64,000 nucleotides of DNA from Roseovarius sp. THAF27 (GTDB lineage Bacteria; Pseudomonadota; Alphaproteobacteria; Rhodobacterales; Rhodobacteraceae). Below the pieces are notes generated by a model that did no database searches, was not told the origin of the DNA, and saw only the letters and a list, made by a program, of their open reading frames with translations. A program made the position numbers and the translations under genes. Position 1 is the first letter of the stretch; every line of letters starts with the position of its first letter. Shown one piece after another: positions 8,016-15,945 of the stretch. The stretch spans positions 248,001-312,000 of the forward strand of contig NZ_CP045393.1 of NCBI RefSeq assembly GCF_009363655.1, given 5' to 3'.

Positions 8016-9044
8016 CTAAAGGCGGCGCAGGGTGTCGCCGTAGGTGAGCGTGGGCTCCAGGACGATGCGCGACGGCGCGCCCTGGCCGTCGACGCTGGCG
8101 GCGCGGGTCACGATCAGGTCCGCGGCGCGGCGGCCGATTTCCTGGCGGCAGGAATCCATGGTGGCCAGTTCGCGCGGCAGGCCCTTGATCAGGTCGACAC
8201 CGTTGAAGCCCGCAAGACCCACCTCGCCGGGAATGTCGACGCCCTGCTCGGTGAGGTAGAGCAGGCCGCCCGCGCCGATCAGGTCGTTGGAATAGTATAT
8301 GAAGTCGAGGTCGGGGCTGCGGGCCAGCACGTCGCGGGTCATCTCGCGTCCCTTCTTCAGCGCCGAACCGCCGGAGTAGAACTCGCGGTCCTCGATCTCG
8401 ATCCCGGCCTTGGCGAGGGTTTCGGTGAACCCTTCGAAGCGTTTGCGGGCGCGGTGGTCGAGCGGCATCTTGGTGCCGAGGAAGGCGATGCGCCGGTATC
8501 CGGCCTTGATGATCGCCTTGGCCATCTGCGAGCCGGCGCGGCGGTGCGAGATGCCGACCACCGAGTCGATCGCGGTGCCGTCCACATCCATGATCTCGAC
8601 CACCGGGATGCCGGAGGCACGCAGCATGGCGCGCGCCGCGTCGGAATGGTCCATGCCGGCGATGATCACGCCCGAGGGGCGCCAGGACAGCATTTCGTAG
8701 AGGACCTTTTCCTCTTTCTCAGGGCGGTAGCCGGTGACGCCGACCACGGGCTGCAGATCAGTCTCGTCGAGGGCCTCGGAGATCCCGGTCATGACCTCGG
8801 GGAAGACCATGTTGGACATCGAGGGAATGATGACCGCGACAAGGTTCACCCGCTGGCTGGCCAGCGCGCCGGCGATCTTGTTCGGCACGTAGCCCAGCGT
8901 CTTGGCGGCGGCGAGGACGCGGCTGCGGGTGGCATCGGACACGTCGCCGCGATTGCGCAAGACGCGGCTGACGGTCATTTCGGACACGCCCGAAGCCTCG
9001 GATACGTCGCGAAGCGTGAGCGGTCGGTTATCCTGTGACGTCAT
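8016..9044 (-). CDS. LacI/GntR-type transcriptional regulator
   Basis: 342 residues. The N-terminal helix-turn-helix, LTLRDVSEASGVSEMTVSRVL near residues 8-28, is the classical LacI-family DNA-binding motif. A hinge helix (GYVPNKIAGALASQR) and a periplasmic-binding-protein-like sugar-sensor domain follow. The sensor resembles the gluconate-type repressors (phrases FPEVMTGISEAL, GVTGYRPEKEE). No sugar catabolic gene is adjacent, so the regulon is probably elsewhere. I chose the ATG at 9042-9044 because the family starts a few residues before the HTH; a GTG 54 bases upstream is possible. Confidence 0.88.
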   Translation of the reverse strand: MTSQDNRPLTLRDVSEASGVSEMTVSRVLRNRGDVSDATRSRVLAAAKTLGYVPNKIAGALASQRVNLVAVIIPSMSNMVFPEVMTGISEALDETDLQPVVGVTGYRPEKEEKVLYEMLSWRPSGVIIAGMDHSDAARAMLRASGIPVVEIMDVDGTAIDSVVGISHRRAGSQMAKAIIKAGYRRIAFLGTKMPLDHRARKRFEGFTETLAKAGIEIEDREFYSGGSALKKGREMTRDVLARSPDLDFIYYSNDLIGAGGLLYLTEQGVDIPGEVGLAGFNGVDLIKGLPRELATMDSCRQEIGRRAADLIVTRAASVDGQGAPSRIVLEPTLTYGDTLRRL

Positions 9045-9113
9045 GGCGCGGGGCGTTCCTGTCAGGGGGTGCGCCGATTCTAGCCGAACCGGCGCCACCG
9101 CTGCAAGCAGGGC

Positions 9114-9656
9114 TTACTCTGCCTCGGTTTCCGGGTCGGGGTCGGTCTGCGCCTCTGCGGAGGGGTCCGGGGCGGGGGCAGATATGGGATCGAAAGCGCC
9201 CACCGAGATATCCAGCAGAACCCACCGCCGGCCTTCGTTTACCAGCACCATGTCAAAGCTGAAATGTTGTGGCCGGGTCGGAAAGTACCCTGTGAGCCGC
9301 ATCTGCTGACCCCCGGCGGCAATCTTGGCCTGGAGGATTTCAGGCTCGGTCACAAGGACCGGCAGCATGTCGAGACCGGCCTCGCGCACCGGCGTGAAGA
9401 GCCCGGCAAGCCGAGTCGGATCGTTCGCGGCGGAAAACTCGGGCGCGGCATAATCCCTCAGCACGGTATAATTGCCCGTCCAGTTGCCGTGATTCACGGC
9501 CGTCATGATGTCGCGTATCAGCGCGACGGCAAAGCTGCGCTCGACCTGCTCCTGTGCGGCCGCATGTCCGGTCATGAGCACTACGGCGAAAAGCGCCGCA
9601 ACGATCCGTTGCGACGCTCCCTTCTTGGCGTGACGTGTTGCCGTTACCAGGCCCAT
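9114..9656 (-). CDS. Secreted hypothetical protein overlapping the adhesin gene
   Basis: 180 residues. A signal peptide (about 1-34, ending GHAAAQ) precedes a soluble domain with alternating helices and strands (FAVALIRDIMTAVNHGNW, then FSFDMVLVNEGRRWVLLDI). The C-terminal tail is rich in Pro/Glu/Asp. The fold could be NTF2-like, which is only an impression. The ATG at 9654-9656 lies inside the last codons of the trimeric autotransporter gene (13-base overlap), so the two are almost certainly cotranscribed and coupled. Secreted helper proteins encoded beside trimeric autotransporters are known (SadB in Salmonella, TpgA in Acinetobacter). A helper role here is inference. Confidence 0.7.
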   Translation of the reverse strand: MGLVTATRHAKKGASQRIVAALFAVVLMTGHAAAQEQVERSFAVALIRDIMTAVNHGNWTGNYTVLRDYAAPEFSAANDPTRLAGLFTPVREAGLDMLPVLVTEPEILQAKIAAGGQQMRLTGYFPTRPQHFSFDMVLVNEGRRWVLLDISVGAFDPISAPAPDPSAEAQTDPDPETEAE

Positions 9657-11629
9657 GTCACCCCGACACGGCCACCGGTCTGGTTGTTGTCGAAACCGTG
9701 GGCGAGACCGGCGTCGAACTGCACGGAATCGCTCGCGCGGAACCCCATGTTGAGCGCGAAGGCGGTCTTGCCTTCGAAGGCGCCGACACCGGTGGACAAG
9801 GCGAAGGTCCGGTCGCTGGGCACGTAGGGCGCATCGAGGGCCATCGCCATCGCGATACCTTCCTTGTTGTTCTCGATGCCACGCGCGTTCGACGCAATCC
9901 CACGGGAGTTTGCCGCAATCGATCCTGTATTGGCCTGGACCGCGCTGGTCAGCGCCGCCGTCGGCAGCGCGGAATTGTCGACGGCCAGGTTACCCGCGGC
10001 GTCCGTCGTCAGGTAGCCGACGACGGCACCCTGCGCCGCGGTGCTTTCTGCGGAGTTGATGCCGGGCGTGGTATAGGTGTTCTGCGCGTTGCCGAGGACG
10101 AACTGGTTGGCGTTGGTGGCTTGGGCCCCGTCACCGATTGCGACCGAGTTGGTGGCCGTGGCCGTTGCCAGGTTGCCGAAGGACAGCGACCGCTCGCCGG
10201 ACGCGACGGCCCCTTCGCCGACCGCCGTGGACCGCACACCGCTTGCACGGGCAAGGTGGCCGAACGCTTGTGCACGCTCTGCCGTTGCCATGGCTTGCCA
10301 GCCCATCGCCGTGGCGCCGGGGCCGGTTGCGACGGTTTCGCCGCCGACTGCCGTGGTCGAGGGGCCGGTGGCCTGCGAGGTGTCACCGAAGGCAATCGAG
10401 TCGATGCCGTTCGCGATGGCCTTGTTGCCGATGGCGGTGGCGTTGTCGGTCTGCGCGTCGGCGTTTTCACCGACCGCGAGGCTGCGGACGCCTTGTGCCG
10501 TCGCAAGGTGCCCGAAGGCTTGCGCGCGTTCGGCTGTTGCCTGGCTTTGCCAGCCGATGGCGGTGGTGCCGGGGCCGGTCGCGACGGTTTCGCCGCCGAC
10601 TGCGGTGGTGGAGGGGCCGGTGGACTGCGAGGTGTCACCGAAGGCAATCGAATCGACGCCGTTCGCGATGGCCTCGTTGCCGATGGCGGTGGCGTTGTCG
10701 GTTTGCGCGTCGGCGTTCTCGCCAACGGCGAGGCTGCGGACGCCCTGTGCGGTCGCGAGATGCCCGAAGGCCTGTGCGCGTTCCGCCGTCGCCTGGCTCT
10801 GCCAGCCGATGGCGGTGGTGCCGGGGCCGGTCGCGACGGTTTCGCCGCCGACTGCGGTGGTGGAGGGGCCGGTGGCCTGCGAGGTGTCACCGAAGGCAAT
10901 CGAATCGACGCCGTTCGCGATGGCCTCGTTGCCGATGGCGGTGGCGTTGTCGGTCTGCGCGTCGGCGTTTTCACCGACCGCGAGGCTGCGGACGCCCTGT
11001 GCGGTTGCCAGATGCCCGAAGGCCTGTGCACGTTCGGCTGTTGCCTGGCTTTGCCAGCCGATGGCGGTGGTGCCGGGGCCGGTCGCGACGGTTTCGCCGC
11101 CGACTGCGGTGGTGGAGGGGCCGGTGGCCTGCGAGGTGTCACCGAAGGCAATCGAATCGACGCCGTTCGCGATGGCCTCGTTGCCGATGGCGGTGGCGTT
11201 GTCGGTTTGCGCGTCGGCGTTCTCGCCAACCGCGAGGCTGCGGACGCCCTGCGCGGTTGCGAGGTGCCCGAAGGCCTGTGCGCGTTCGGCTGTTGCCTGG
11301 CTTTGCCAGCCGATGGCGGTGGTGCCGGGGCCGGTTGCGACGGTCTCGCCGCCGACTGCGGTGGTGGAGGGGCCGGTGGCTGCGGCTTCGGACCCGATGG
11401 CGATGCCGTCGGTCGACGTTGCATCGGTCACCGACTGATCCCCGATGGCGACCGAGAAGTCACCGTTCGAGGTGCTGTTTTCGCCGCATTCGACGCTATT
11501 GGTGCCAGCGCCCGTGTTGCAGGGTGCGGTTGTGTCCGCCATCGCCGCGTGGCTGCCGGCGAGGACAAAGACGATGGCCGTGCCGCTGCGCAGCAGCGCA
11601 CGGCGTGGGGATTGTGTGATGGAGAACAT
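9644..11629 (-). CDS. Trimeric autotransporter adhesin (YadA family)
   Basis: 661 residues. An extended signal peptide (1-31, ending SHAAMA) is followed by a head of YadA-type motifs of the form SVAIGxxSxAxG. Residues 84-419 consist of four 84-residue units that are almost identical and contain phrases such as TTAIGWQSQATAERAQAFGHL and RSLAVGENADAQTDNATAIG. A partial fifth unit follows. After a short stalk, the last ~75 residues match the YadA membrane anchor (from GIAMAMALDAPYVP to the terminal VTWAW). Such proteins trimerise in the outer membrane and bind surfaces or host matrix. This is the first gene of a two-gene unit. No strong ribosome binding site is seen upstream of the ATG. Confidence 0.93.
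   Translation of the reverse strand: MFSITQSPRRALLRSGTAIVFVLAGSHAAMADTTAPCNTGAGTNSVECGENSTSNGDFSVAIGDQSVTDATSTDGIAIGSEAAATGPSTTAVGGETVATGPGTTAIGWQSQATAERAQAFGHLATAQGVRSLAVGENADAQTDNATAIGNEAIANGVDSIAFGDTSQATGPSTTAVGGETVATGPGTTAIGWQSQATAERAQAFGHLATAQGVRSLAVGENADAQTDNATAIGNEAIANGVDSIAFGDTSQATGPSTTAVGGETVATGPGTTAIGWQSQATAERAQAFGHLATAQGVRSLAVGENADAQTDNATAIGNEAIANGVDSIAFGDTSQSTGPSTTAVGGETVATGPGTTAIGWQSQATAERAQAFGHLATAQGVRSLAVGENADAQTDNATAIGNKAIANGIDSIAFGDTSQATGPSTTAVGGETVATGPGATAMGWQAMATAERAQAFGHLARASGVRSTAVGEGAVASGERSLSFGNLATATATNSVAIGDGAQATNANQFVLGNAQNTYTTPGINSAESTAAQGAVVGYLTTDAAGNLAVDNSALPTAALTSAVQANTGSIAANSRGIASNARGIENNKEGIAMAMALDAPYVPSDRTFALSTGVGAFEGKTAFALNMGFRASDSVQFDAGLAHGFDNNQTGGRVGVTWAW
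10373..11380 (-). repeat. Four tandem 252-bp coding repeats in the adhesin head
   Basis: Each 252-bp unit encodes 84 residues. The CGCCGCCGACTGC segment recurs at 10591, 10843 and 11095, exactly 252 bases apart. Units differ by scattered silent changes and a few substitutions, such as an Ala to Ser change between two units and Glu to Lys plus Val to Ile in the last. Mutual identity this high suggests recent duplication or gene conversion and predicts length variation between strains. Confidence 0.95.
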
Positions 11630-11782
11630 GTAAACCCTAACCTTGGTTGAACTGATACCTAGACCGAAACAATCTCGGCTATTCCACGATATGCGCCAAA
11701 CAGGCGTGGAGCAAAGCTATTCTTGCGTTTTTCTTGATGTCATCGCGCGCAGGCGCACTCAGAGAGACGTTTCATCCTCTTC

Positions 11783-11811
11783 GTGACACGCGCGGGCGAC
11801 TGGATTATGAA
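11783..11811 (+). promoter_or_regulatory. Probable promoter of tRNA-Arg
   Basis: GTGACA at 11783-11788 and TATGAA at 11806-11811 are separated by 17 bases. The predicted start lies a few bases before the mature tRNA 5' end at 11821. Confidence 0.5.
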
Positions 11812-11820
11812 CGCGGCAGC

Positions 11821-11897
11821 GGCCCCGTGGCTCAACTGGATAGAGCAGCCCCCTCCTAAGGGGCAGGTTGCAGGTTCGAATCCTGCCGGGGTCGCCA
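11821..11897 (+). tRNA. tRNA-Arg, anticodon CCT
   Basis: 77 bases fold into a complete cloverleaf with encoded CCA. The acceptor stem is GGCCCCG with CGGGGTC (one G-T pair) and discriminator G. The D arm is GCTC with GAGC. The anticodon stem is GCCCC with GGGGC around loop CTCCTAA, giving anticodon CCT (reads AGG, Arg). The T arm is GCAGG with CCTGC around TTCGAAT. The gene is followed 16 bases later by the inserted element at 11914. Confidence 0.96.
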
Positions 11898-11913
11898 GTC
11901 TTCCGCGTGCAAC

Positions 11914-12385
11914 GGCCAATGCACCATAAGCTTGCACGTTTGGGCGGTTTTCATGCCCACTGCCAGTCAAGGGGGAATTTTAAGTCCGACACAATCGGCC
12001 CAACTTCGAGGTATCCTGGCTGTTCATGCTAAGAGCTTGCTTAGCAGTCGTTCGTGTCCCGGCTGGCGAATGGCCGCATCGAGCCCTTTGCGGACAAGTG
12101 TGATCTATTTCCCCGAGCGCCATCGACGGGCCGCGGCGCGGCGATCCGACGGTAGTTCGGCAGCACTTTATCGAGGCCAAATCCGAAACAGGATGGAGCG
12201 ATTCACCGTACTTCACCCAATCGCCGGGCCGTGGGGGCGGCCCGTCGATGGCGCGGGGCCTGCGGCCTGTTTCCGCGCCGGGGCTGTAGATCAAACGTCT
12301 TTTATGTCCGCTGAGCCGCCATTCTCGAGTGCCATAAGCAATATCCTCGCACATCCGATCTGTACATGCTTATGGTGCGTTGGCA
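11914..12385. mobile_element. MITE-like non-autonomous element with target duplication
   Basis: A 472-bp segment without a plausible gene. Its ends are 24-base imperfect inverted repeats, 20 of 24 matching: 11914-11937 contains GCACCATAAGC and 12362-12385 contains GCTTATGGTGC. It is bracketed by the perfect direct repeat CGTGCAAC (11906-11913 and 12386-12393), which looks like an 8-bp target-site duplication. Inside, 12117-12134 and 12237-12254 form a perfect 18-base inverted repeat, GCGCCATCGACGGGCCGC and its complement, around a further partly paired loop. The right end stops one base short of the BCCT gene's stop codon. No transposase is present; the transposon family is not identified. 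Confidence 0.75.
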
Positions 12386-12394
12386 CGTGCAACG

Positions 12395-14005
12395 TCAGAA
12401 CTTCGTCAGACCGGGACGCTTGCCGATGGTGATGTGATCGATCTCCTCGTTGCGCAAGCCGAGGATCAGGGCGGGAATCATCAGGAACACCAGGCAGAAG
12501 ATCGGCAGGCCGACAACGGTGATGACCTGTTGCAGGGCCGTCAGTCCGGCGTCGCCGGCGAGGACGATCAGCATCGTGGCCACCAGCCCTTCGGAGACGC
12601 CCCAGAACACGCGCTGACGGGTCGGGCCGGGATCGGGGGAGCCGGTGCAGAGCATGTCGACCACCAGCGAGGCGGAGTCCGAAGAGGTTGCGAAGAAAAT
12701 CGCGACCACGAGCACGGCGATACCCTGTACGAGGTCGGCGAAGGGGAAGTTTTCGAAGAAGGCGAACATGGCGAGCGGCACCGACTCGGCCACCGCATCG
12801 CTGAGCGCGCCGGCCTGATCGCCCAGCGCCTCGCGCGCGGCGGCGCCGATGCCGTCGATTTCCATCGCCTGCCAGCCGAAGATCGAGAACCAGATCAGGG
12901 TGAAGAGCGAGGGCGCCAGAAGGACCCCGAAGACGAATTCGCGGATCGTGCGCCCGCGCGAGATCCGGGCCACGAAGAGGCCGATGAAAGGGGACCACGT
13001 CACGGTCCAGGCCCAGTAGAAGACGGTCCAGCCGCCCTGCCAGCCCCAGCCGTCGGAATCGGGGCCAATATCGGCCAGCATGTCGTTCCAGAACGCGAGG
13101 CGCGGAAGGTTGCCGAGGTAAAGCCCGACGGTTTCAACCATGCCGCGCAGCAGGAACAGCGTCGAGCCGCAGATCAGCACGAAGATCATCAGGCCCACGG
13201 CCATGCCGATATTGATGTTCGACAGCAGCTTCACGCCCTTGTCGAGGCCCGCTACGATGGAGACCACGGCCACGGCCGTCAGCACCGTGAGGATCGCGAC
13301 CTTGAGCATGACGCCGCTTTCCCAGCCGAACAGGGCCTCGAGCCCGGCGGCGATCTGGGACGAGCCGAGGCCGAGCGAGACCGCGACGCCGAAGAGCGTG
13401 CCGAGAACCGCAGCGATGTCGATGGCTTTGCCCCACGGGCCGTAGATCCGATCCTTGAGAAGGGGGTAGAAGACCGAACTGACCCGCACGGGCAGGTCGT
13501 AGCGATTGATGAAATAGGCAAAGGCCAGCCCCGGCAGGGCGAAGATCGTCCAGGTGTGCAGGGCGAGGTGGTAGGTGGCGATGGAGATCGCGTCTTGCGC
13601 GGCCTCCTGGGAGAAGGGCTCGACCCCGGGCAGGGGCGGGGTGGCGAAATGGCTCATGGGTTCGGCCACGCCCCAGAACATCAGCACCGTGCCGATGCCG
13701 CCGGCGAAGAGCATCGTGAACCAAGACAGGTTGGTGTAATCGGGGCGCGAATCGCGCGGGCCGAGACGGATATGGCCATGACGGCTCATGGCGGTCCACA
13801 CCAGGAAGCCAAGCCAGAGGTTCACCCCTAGGATGAAGAACCACCCCAGGTGAGAGACGATCCAGGCGCGCCCGGCAGCGAAGGCGTCGCCGATGGGTTC
13901 GGGGGCAATGACCAGTGCGAGGACGAAAACGAGGGTGAAGATTGCGGATACGGAAAAAATCACCGGATCGGTTTTCAGGCCCATCCGTTCAACCCACGTA
14001 GTCAT
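12395..14005 (-). CDS. BCCT-family betaine/carnitine/choline-type transporter
   Basis: 536 residues with about twelve membrane helices. BCCT carriers take up quaternary ammonium compounds such as glycine betaine, choline or DMSP with sodium or protons. Family hallmarks are LFAGGIGTVLMFWGVAEP near residues 99-116 and the conserved stretch FYWAWTVTWSPFIGLFVAR followed by ISRGRTIREF. The Trp-rich substrate box is present. The N-terminus is short, and the short C-terminal tail makes an osmosensing domain unlikely. The ATG at 14003-14005 is preceded by a GGGGG run. The mobile element sits immediately behind the stop codon. The substrate cannot be read reliably. Confidence 0.9.
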   Translation of the reverse strand: MTTWVERMGLKTDPVIFSVSAIFTLVFVLALVIAPEPIGDAFAAGRAWIVSHLGWFFILGVNLWLGFLVWTAMSRHGHIRLGPRDSRPDYTNLSWFTMLFAGGIGTVLMFWGVAEPMSHFATPPLPGVEPFSQEAAQDAISIATYHLALHTWTIFALPGLAFAYFINRYDLPVRVSSVFYPLLKDRIYGPWGKAIDIAAVLGTLFGVAVSLGLGSSQIAAGLEALFGWESGVMLKVAILTVLTAVAVVSIVAGLDKGVKLLSNINIGMAVGLMIFVLICGSTLFLLRGMVETVGLYLGNLPRLAFWNDMLADIGPDSDGWGWQGGWTVFYWAWTVTWSPFIGLFVARISRGRTIREFVFGVLLAPSLFTLIWFSIFGWQAMEIDGIGAAAREALGDQAGALSDAVAESVPLAMFAFFENFPFADLVQGIAVLVVAIFFATSSDSASLVVDMLCTGSPDPGPTRQRVFWGVSEGLVATMLIVLAGDAGLTALQQVITVVGLPIFCLVFLMIPALILGLRNEEIDHITIGKRPGLTKF

Positions 14006-14133
14006 ATGACTGTCCCCCTCTGGACGTTTTTCGTTCTTGAACGTTAAGGTTTTGAACGCAGTGGGGGTGCGGTGAGTTCCACAACTTTTGGTAGCGCGCC
14101 AAGCGAAACACGCGTCCTAGGGCGCGGGCGGCG

Positions 14134-14838
14134 TCAGATCACCCGGATGACTTTCTTGTCGATGGCCAGCATGTAGCCGCGCCGCGCGATGTTCTTGACC
14201 AGCAGTTCCGACACCATCTGGTTGCCCAGCGTGTCGCGCAGGCGCTTGATCCGAGTGGCGCCGGCGGCTTCTTCGCAATCGTCGGCGGAGCGGCCCGAGA
14301 TCACCGCCTCGATCTCGGCACCCGACAGCACGTCATCGTCCATCCGCGCCTCGGCCAGCACGGCGAGCGTTTCCATCGCCGCATCGGTCAGCTTGAACCC
14401 CATGTTGTTGAGATAGACGGCGTTTTCCTCGCGGCTGATGAGCAGCGAACTGACCTGGATGCCGGAATGTTCGATCTGCGCGAGGCGGCGATTCATGCCG
14501 GCGAGCATCACCAGGAACACCAGCGCGGCCACGAGGAGGGCCGTGGCGAAGACCAGCAGCACCAGGATGAGCATTCGGTAGCTGCCCAGGGTCTCGGAAA
14601 AGGCGGTGCCCGAGAGGGCGAGAATTTCCAGGAGCTTGATCTCGGCGTCCGAGGTGAGCGCGTCGTTCTCGGCGAAAATCTGCGCCACCTTGTCGTTGAA
14701 GGCGTTGGCGTCGGGCAACGTGAGCACCAGGAGGATGGCGGCACCGACGAGAATGGTGACGATGGCCGCGACGCCAAAGAGCACGATCCGGTTGCCGGAG
14801 CGGCGGGTGTCGGTGATGGAAGTGTCGAGATCCTGCAC
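14134..14838 (-). CDS. Membrane-anchored winged-helix protein
   Basis: 234 residues. Two membrane helices lie at about 18-41 and 89-113, with a ~47-residue loop between them predicted to be periplasmic. The C-terminal ~90 residues would be cytoplasmic and match the OmpR/PhoB winged-helix pattern: a helix starting LTDAAMETLAVLAEA, VLSGAEIEAVISG, then ATRIKRLRDTLG and the wing-like ARRGYMLAI. This mirrors ToxR/CadC-type one-component regulators but with the DNA-binding domain at the C-terminus and two membrane passes. The start is GTG at 14836-14838 with AGGGG upstream. The function is inferred from domain layout only; a signalling role without DNA binding is possible. Confidence 0.6.
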   Translation of the reverse strand: MQDLDTSITDTRRSGNRIVLFGVAAIVTILVGAAILLVLTLPDANAFNDKVAQIFAENDALTSDAEIKLLEILALSGTAFSETLGSYRMLILVLLVFATALLVAALVFLVMLAGMNRRLAQIEHSGIQVSSLLISREENAVYLNNMGFKLTDAAMETLAVLAEARMDDDVLSGAEIEAVISGRSADDCEEAAGATRIKRLRDTLGNQMVSELLVKNIARRGYMLAIDKKVIRVI

Positions 14839-14856
14839 GTGCCCCTGCCCCCTGCG

Positions 14857-15099
14857 CTAGCCTTCGCGGACCGACAGGACCTTGAGCAAGGTCAGGCCCT
14901 GTCCGGCAAGGCGGGCGCCAAGCTGGGCGGTGGCGTTGGCGACGGTACAGGGCCCGCTGACCTGCGCGACCTCGTAGATGAGCTCGAACGGGGTGTCGCG
15001 CTTGGCCTTGTACTCGGCATAGCAGGCGGCCTGTGCGGCGCCGGTCGTGGCGGTGGCAAGGCCGAGCGTCACGACGAGGGGAAGGGTTTTGCGTTTCAT
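14857..15099 (-). CDS. Small secreted protein, unknown
   Basis: 80 residues with a clear signal peptide (residues 1-24, MKRKTLPLVVTLGLATATTG then AAQA). The mature part of ~55 residues carries two cysteines (CYAEYKAK and SGPCTVAN) that could form one disulfide. It ends 18 bases before the GTG of the membrane winged-helix gene on the same strand, so the two may be one transcript. No family recognised. Confidence 0.6.
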   Translation of the reverse strand: MKRKTLPLVVTLGLATATTGAAQAACYAEYKAKRDTPFELIYEVAQVSGPCTVANATAQLGARLAGQGLTLLKVLSVREG

Positions 15100-15309
15100 G
15101 GCGCCAAGATGCGCGTATCCCTGCCGCTATTCAATATCGGGTTGGCGGGAAACGGCCTTTTGCGCCGTGTTATCGGATAGCAGGTGGCCGTTATTGCCTG
15201 TCTCGGCGGGCTGGACCCATCCTTGATGCATCGCCTGACCCGGGCCGACACGGTGACGTCATGACCGGGGTGGGGACCGATCAAGGCTCAAGCAGAGAAA
15301 GGACCTGAC

Positions 15310-15840
15310 ATGACACATCGGACATTCATATCGCTGATCCTGGCGGCGGCGCTCGCCGTGACGGGGATGACAGCCGCGCCGGCGCAGGCCGGTGACAAGG
15401 ACGTGGCCAAATGGGTGGCGGGGGCGGTCGCCCTGGGGCTGATCGGCGCGGCCATCGCCGACCAGCGCCGCGACGACCGCGCGGTGACGCGCCTTCAGGG
15501 CGGCCACGGGCCACGGTTCAACAACGGGCATCGCCGCGGGTACGACCGGTACGACAATCGCGGGCATCGTCGCGGGCATGACGGCTATGGTCATCGTGGG
15601 CGTCATGGCGATCGGTTTGCATTGCCGCAGCAGTGCCGCCGCGACGTGCGGGTCCGGGGCGGCGTGCTGCGCGGGTATGGGCGGCATTGCCTGCTGAAAA
15701 ATTATCCGCGGTTCAATGCGCTGCCGCATCGCTGCGCTGTGGAGACACGCGGGCACGGCCGGCGCGGCGTCATCTATGGCAGCCAGTGCCTGGAGCGGTA
15801 CGGGTTCAACGATCGCAGAAGCGACAAGTACCGCAAATAA
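15310..15840 (+). CDS. Secreted Gly/Arg/His-rich protein, unknown
   Basis: 176 residues. A signal peptide covers about residues 1-27 (AAPAQA), followed by a short hydrophobic stretch (WVAGAVALGLIGAAIA) and a strongly basic region with many Gly-His-Arg-Arg-Gly phrases between about 60 and 105. The C-terminal third has four cysteines (QQCRRDV, RHCLLK, HRCAVE, SQCLER), suggesting two disulfides. The AAAGGACCTGAC in front of the ATG at 15310 gives a good ribosome binding site. The gene has its own terminator. No known family is recognised; a cell-surface or periplasmic location is likely. Confidence 0.65.
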   Translation: MTHRTFISLILAAALAVTGMTAAPAQAGDKDVAKWVAGAVALGLIGAAIADQRRDDRAVTRLQGGHGPRFNNGHRRGYDRYDNRGHRRGHDGYGHRGRHGDRFALPQQCRRDVRVRGGVLRGYGRHCLLKNYPRFNALPHRCAVETRGHGRRGVIYGSQCLERYGFNDRRSDKYRK

Positions 15841-15867
15841 GAGCGCGGATACCGGTCGAGCAGTGAG

Positions 15868-15913
15868 GGGAGGCGCGCGGCTCGAAGCATCCTTCGTGCG
15901 CCTCCCTTCTTTT
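15868..15913 (+). terminator. Terminator after the Gly/Arg-rich secreted protein
   Basis: GGGAGGCGC at 15868-15876 pairs with GCGCCTCCC at 15898-15906, with CGAAG/CTTCG pairing inside the loop, followed by TTCTTTT. It lies 28 bases after the stop codon. Confidence 0.75.
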
Positions 15914-15945
15914 CCTTCCATGAAAACGCGACTACTGAAGGGCCC

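Noticed and set aside
10373..11380. Regular 252-bp repeats considered as a CRISPR or satellite array
   Set aside because: The repeats are contiguous, in frame and encode YadA head motifs; there are no spacers or cas genes.
9635..11650. 671-codon open frame on the plus strand opposite the adhesin
   Set aside because: Its Gly/Cys-rich repetitive translation is the shadow of the adhesin repeats. The minus-strand frame has a signal peptide, head motifs and a YadA anchor.
11818..11897. tRNA 5' end three bases earlier (GCGGCCC acceptor)
   Set aside because: The acceptor stem then mismatches at position 2. Starting at 11821 gives seven pairs, a normal T8-G9 and a CCA end.
11980..12354. 124-codon minus-strand frame inside the MITE-like element, considered as a transposase remnant
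   Set aside because: No transposase motif and biased composition. The frame is probably accidental in GC-rich non-coding DNA.
11821..12394. Integrase-type genomic island at the tRNA
   Set aside because: No integrase gene and no repeat of the tRNA 3' end nearby. The insertion starts 16 bases after the tRNA and has transposon-type ends.
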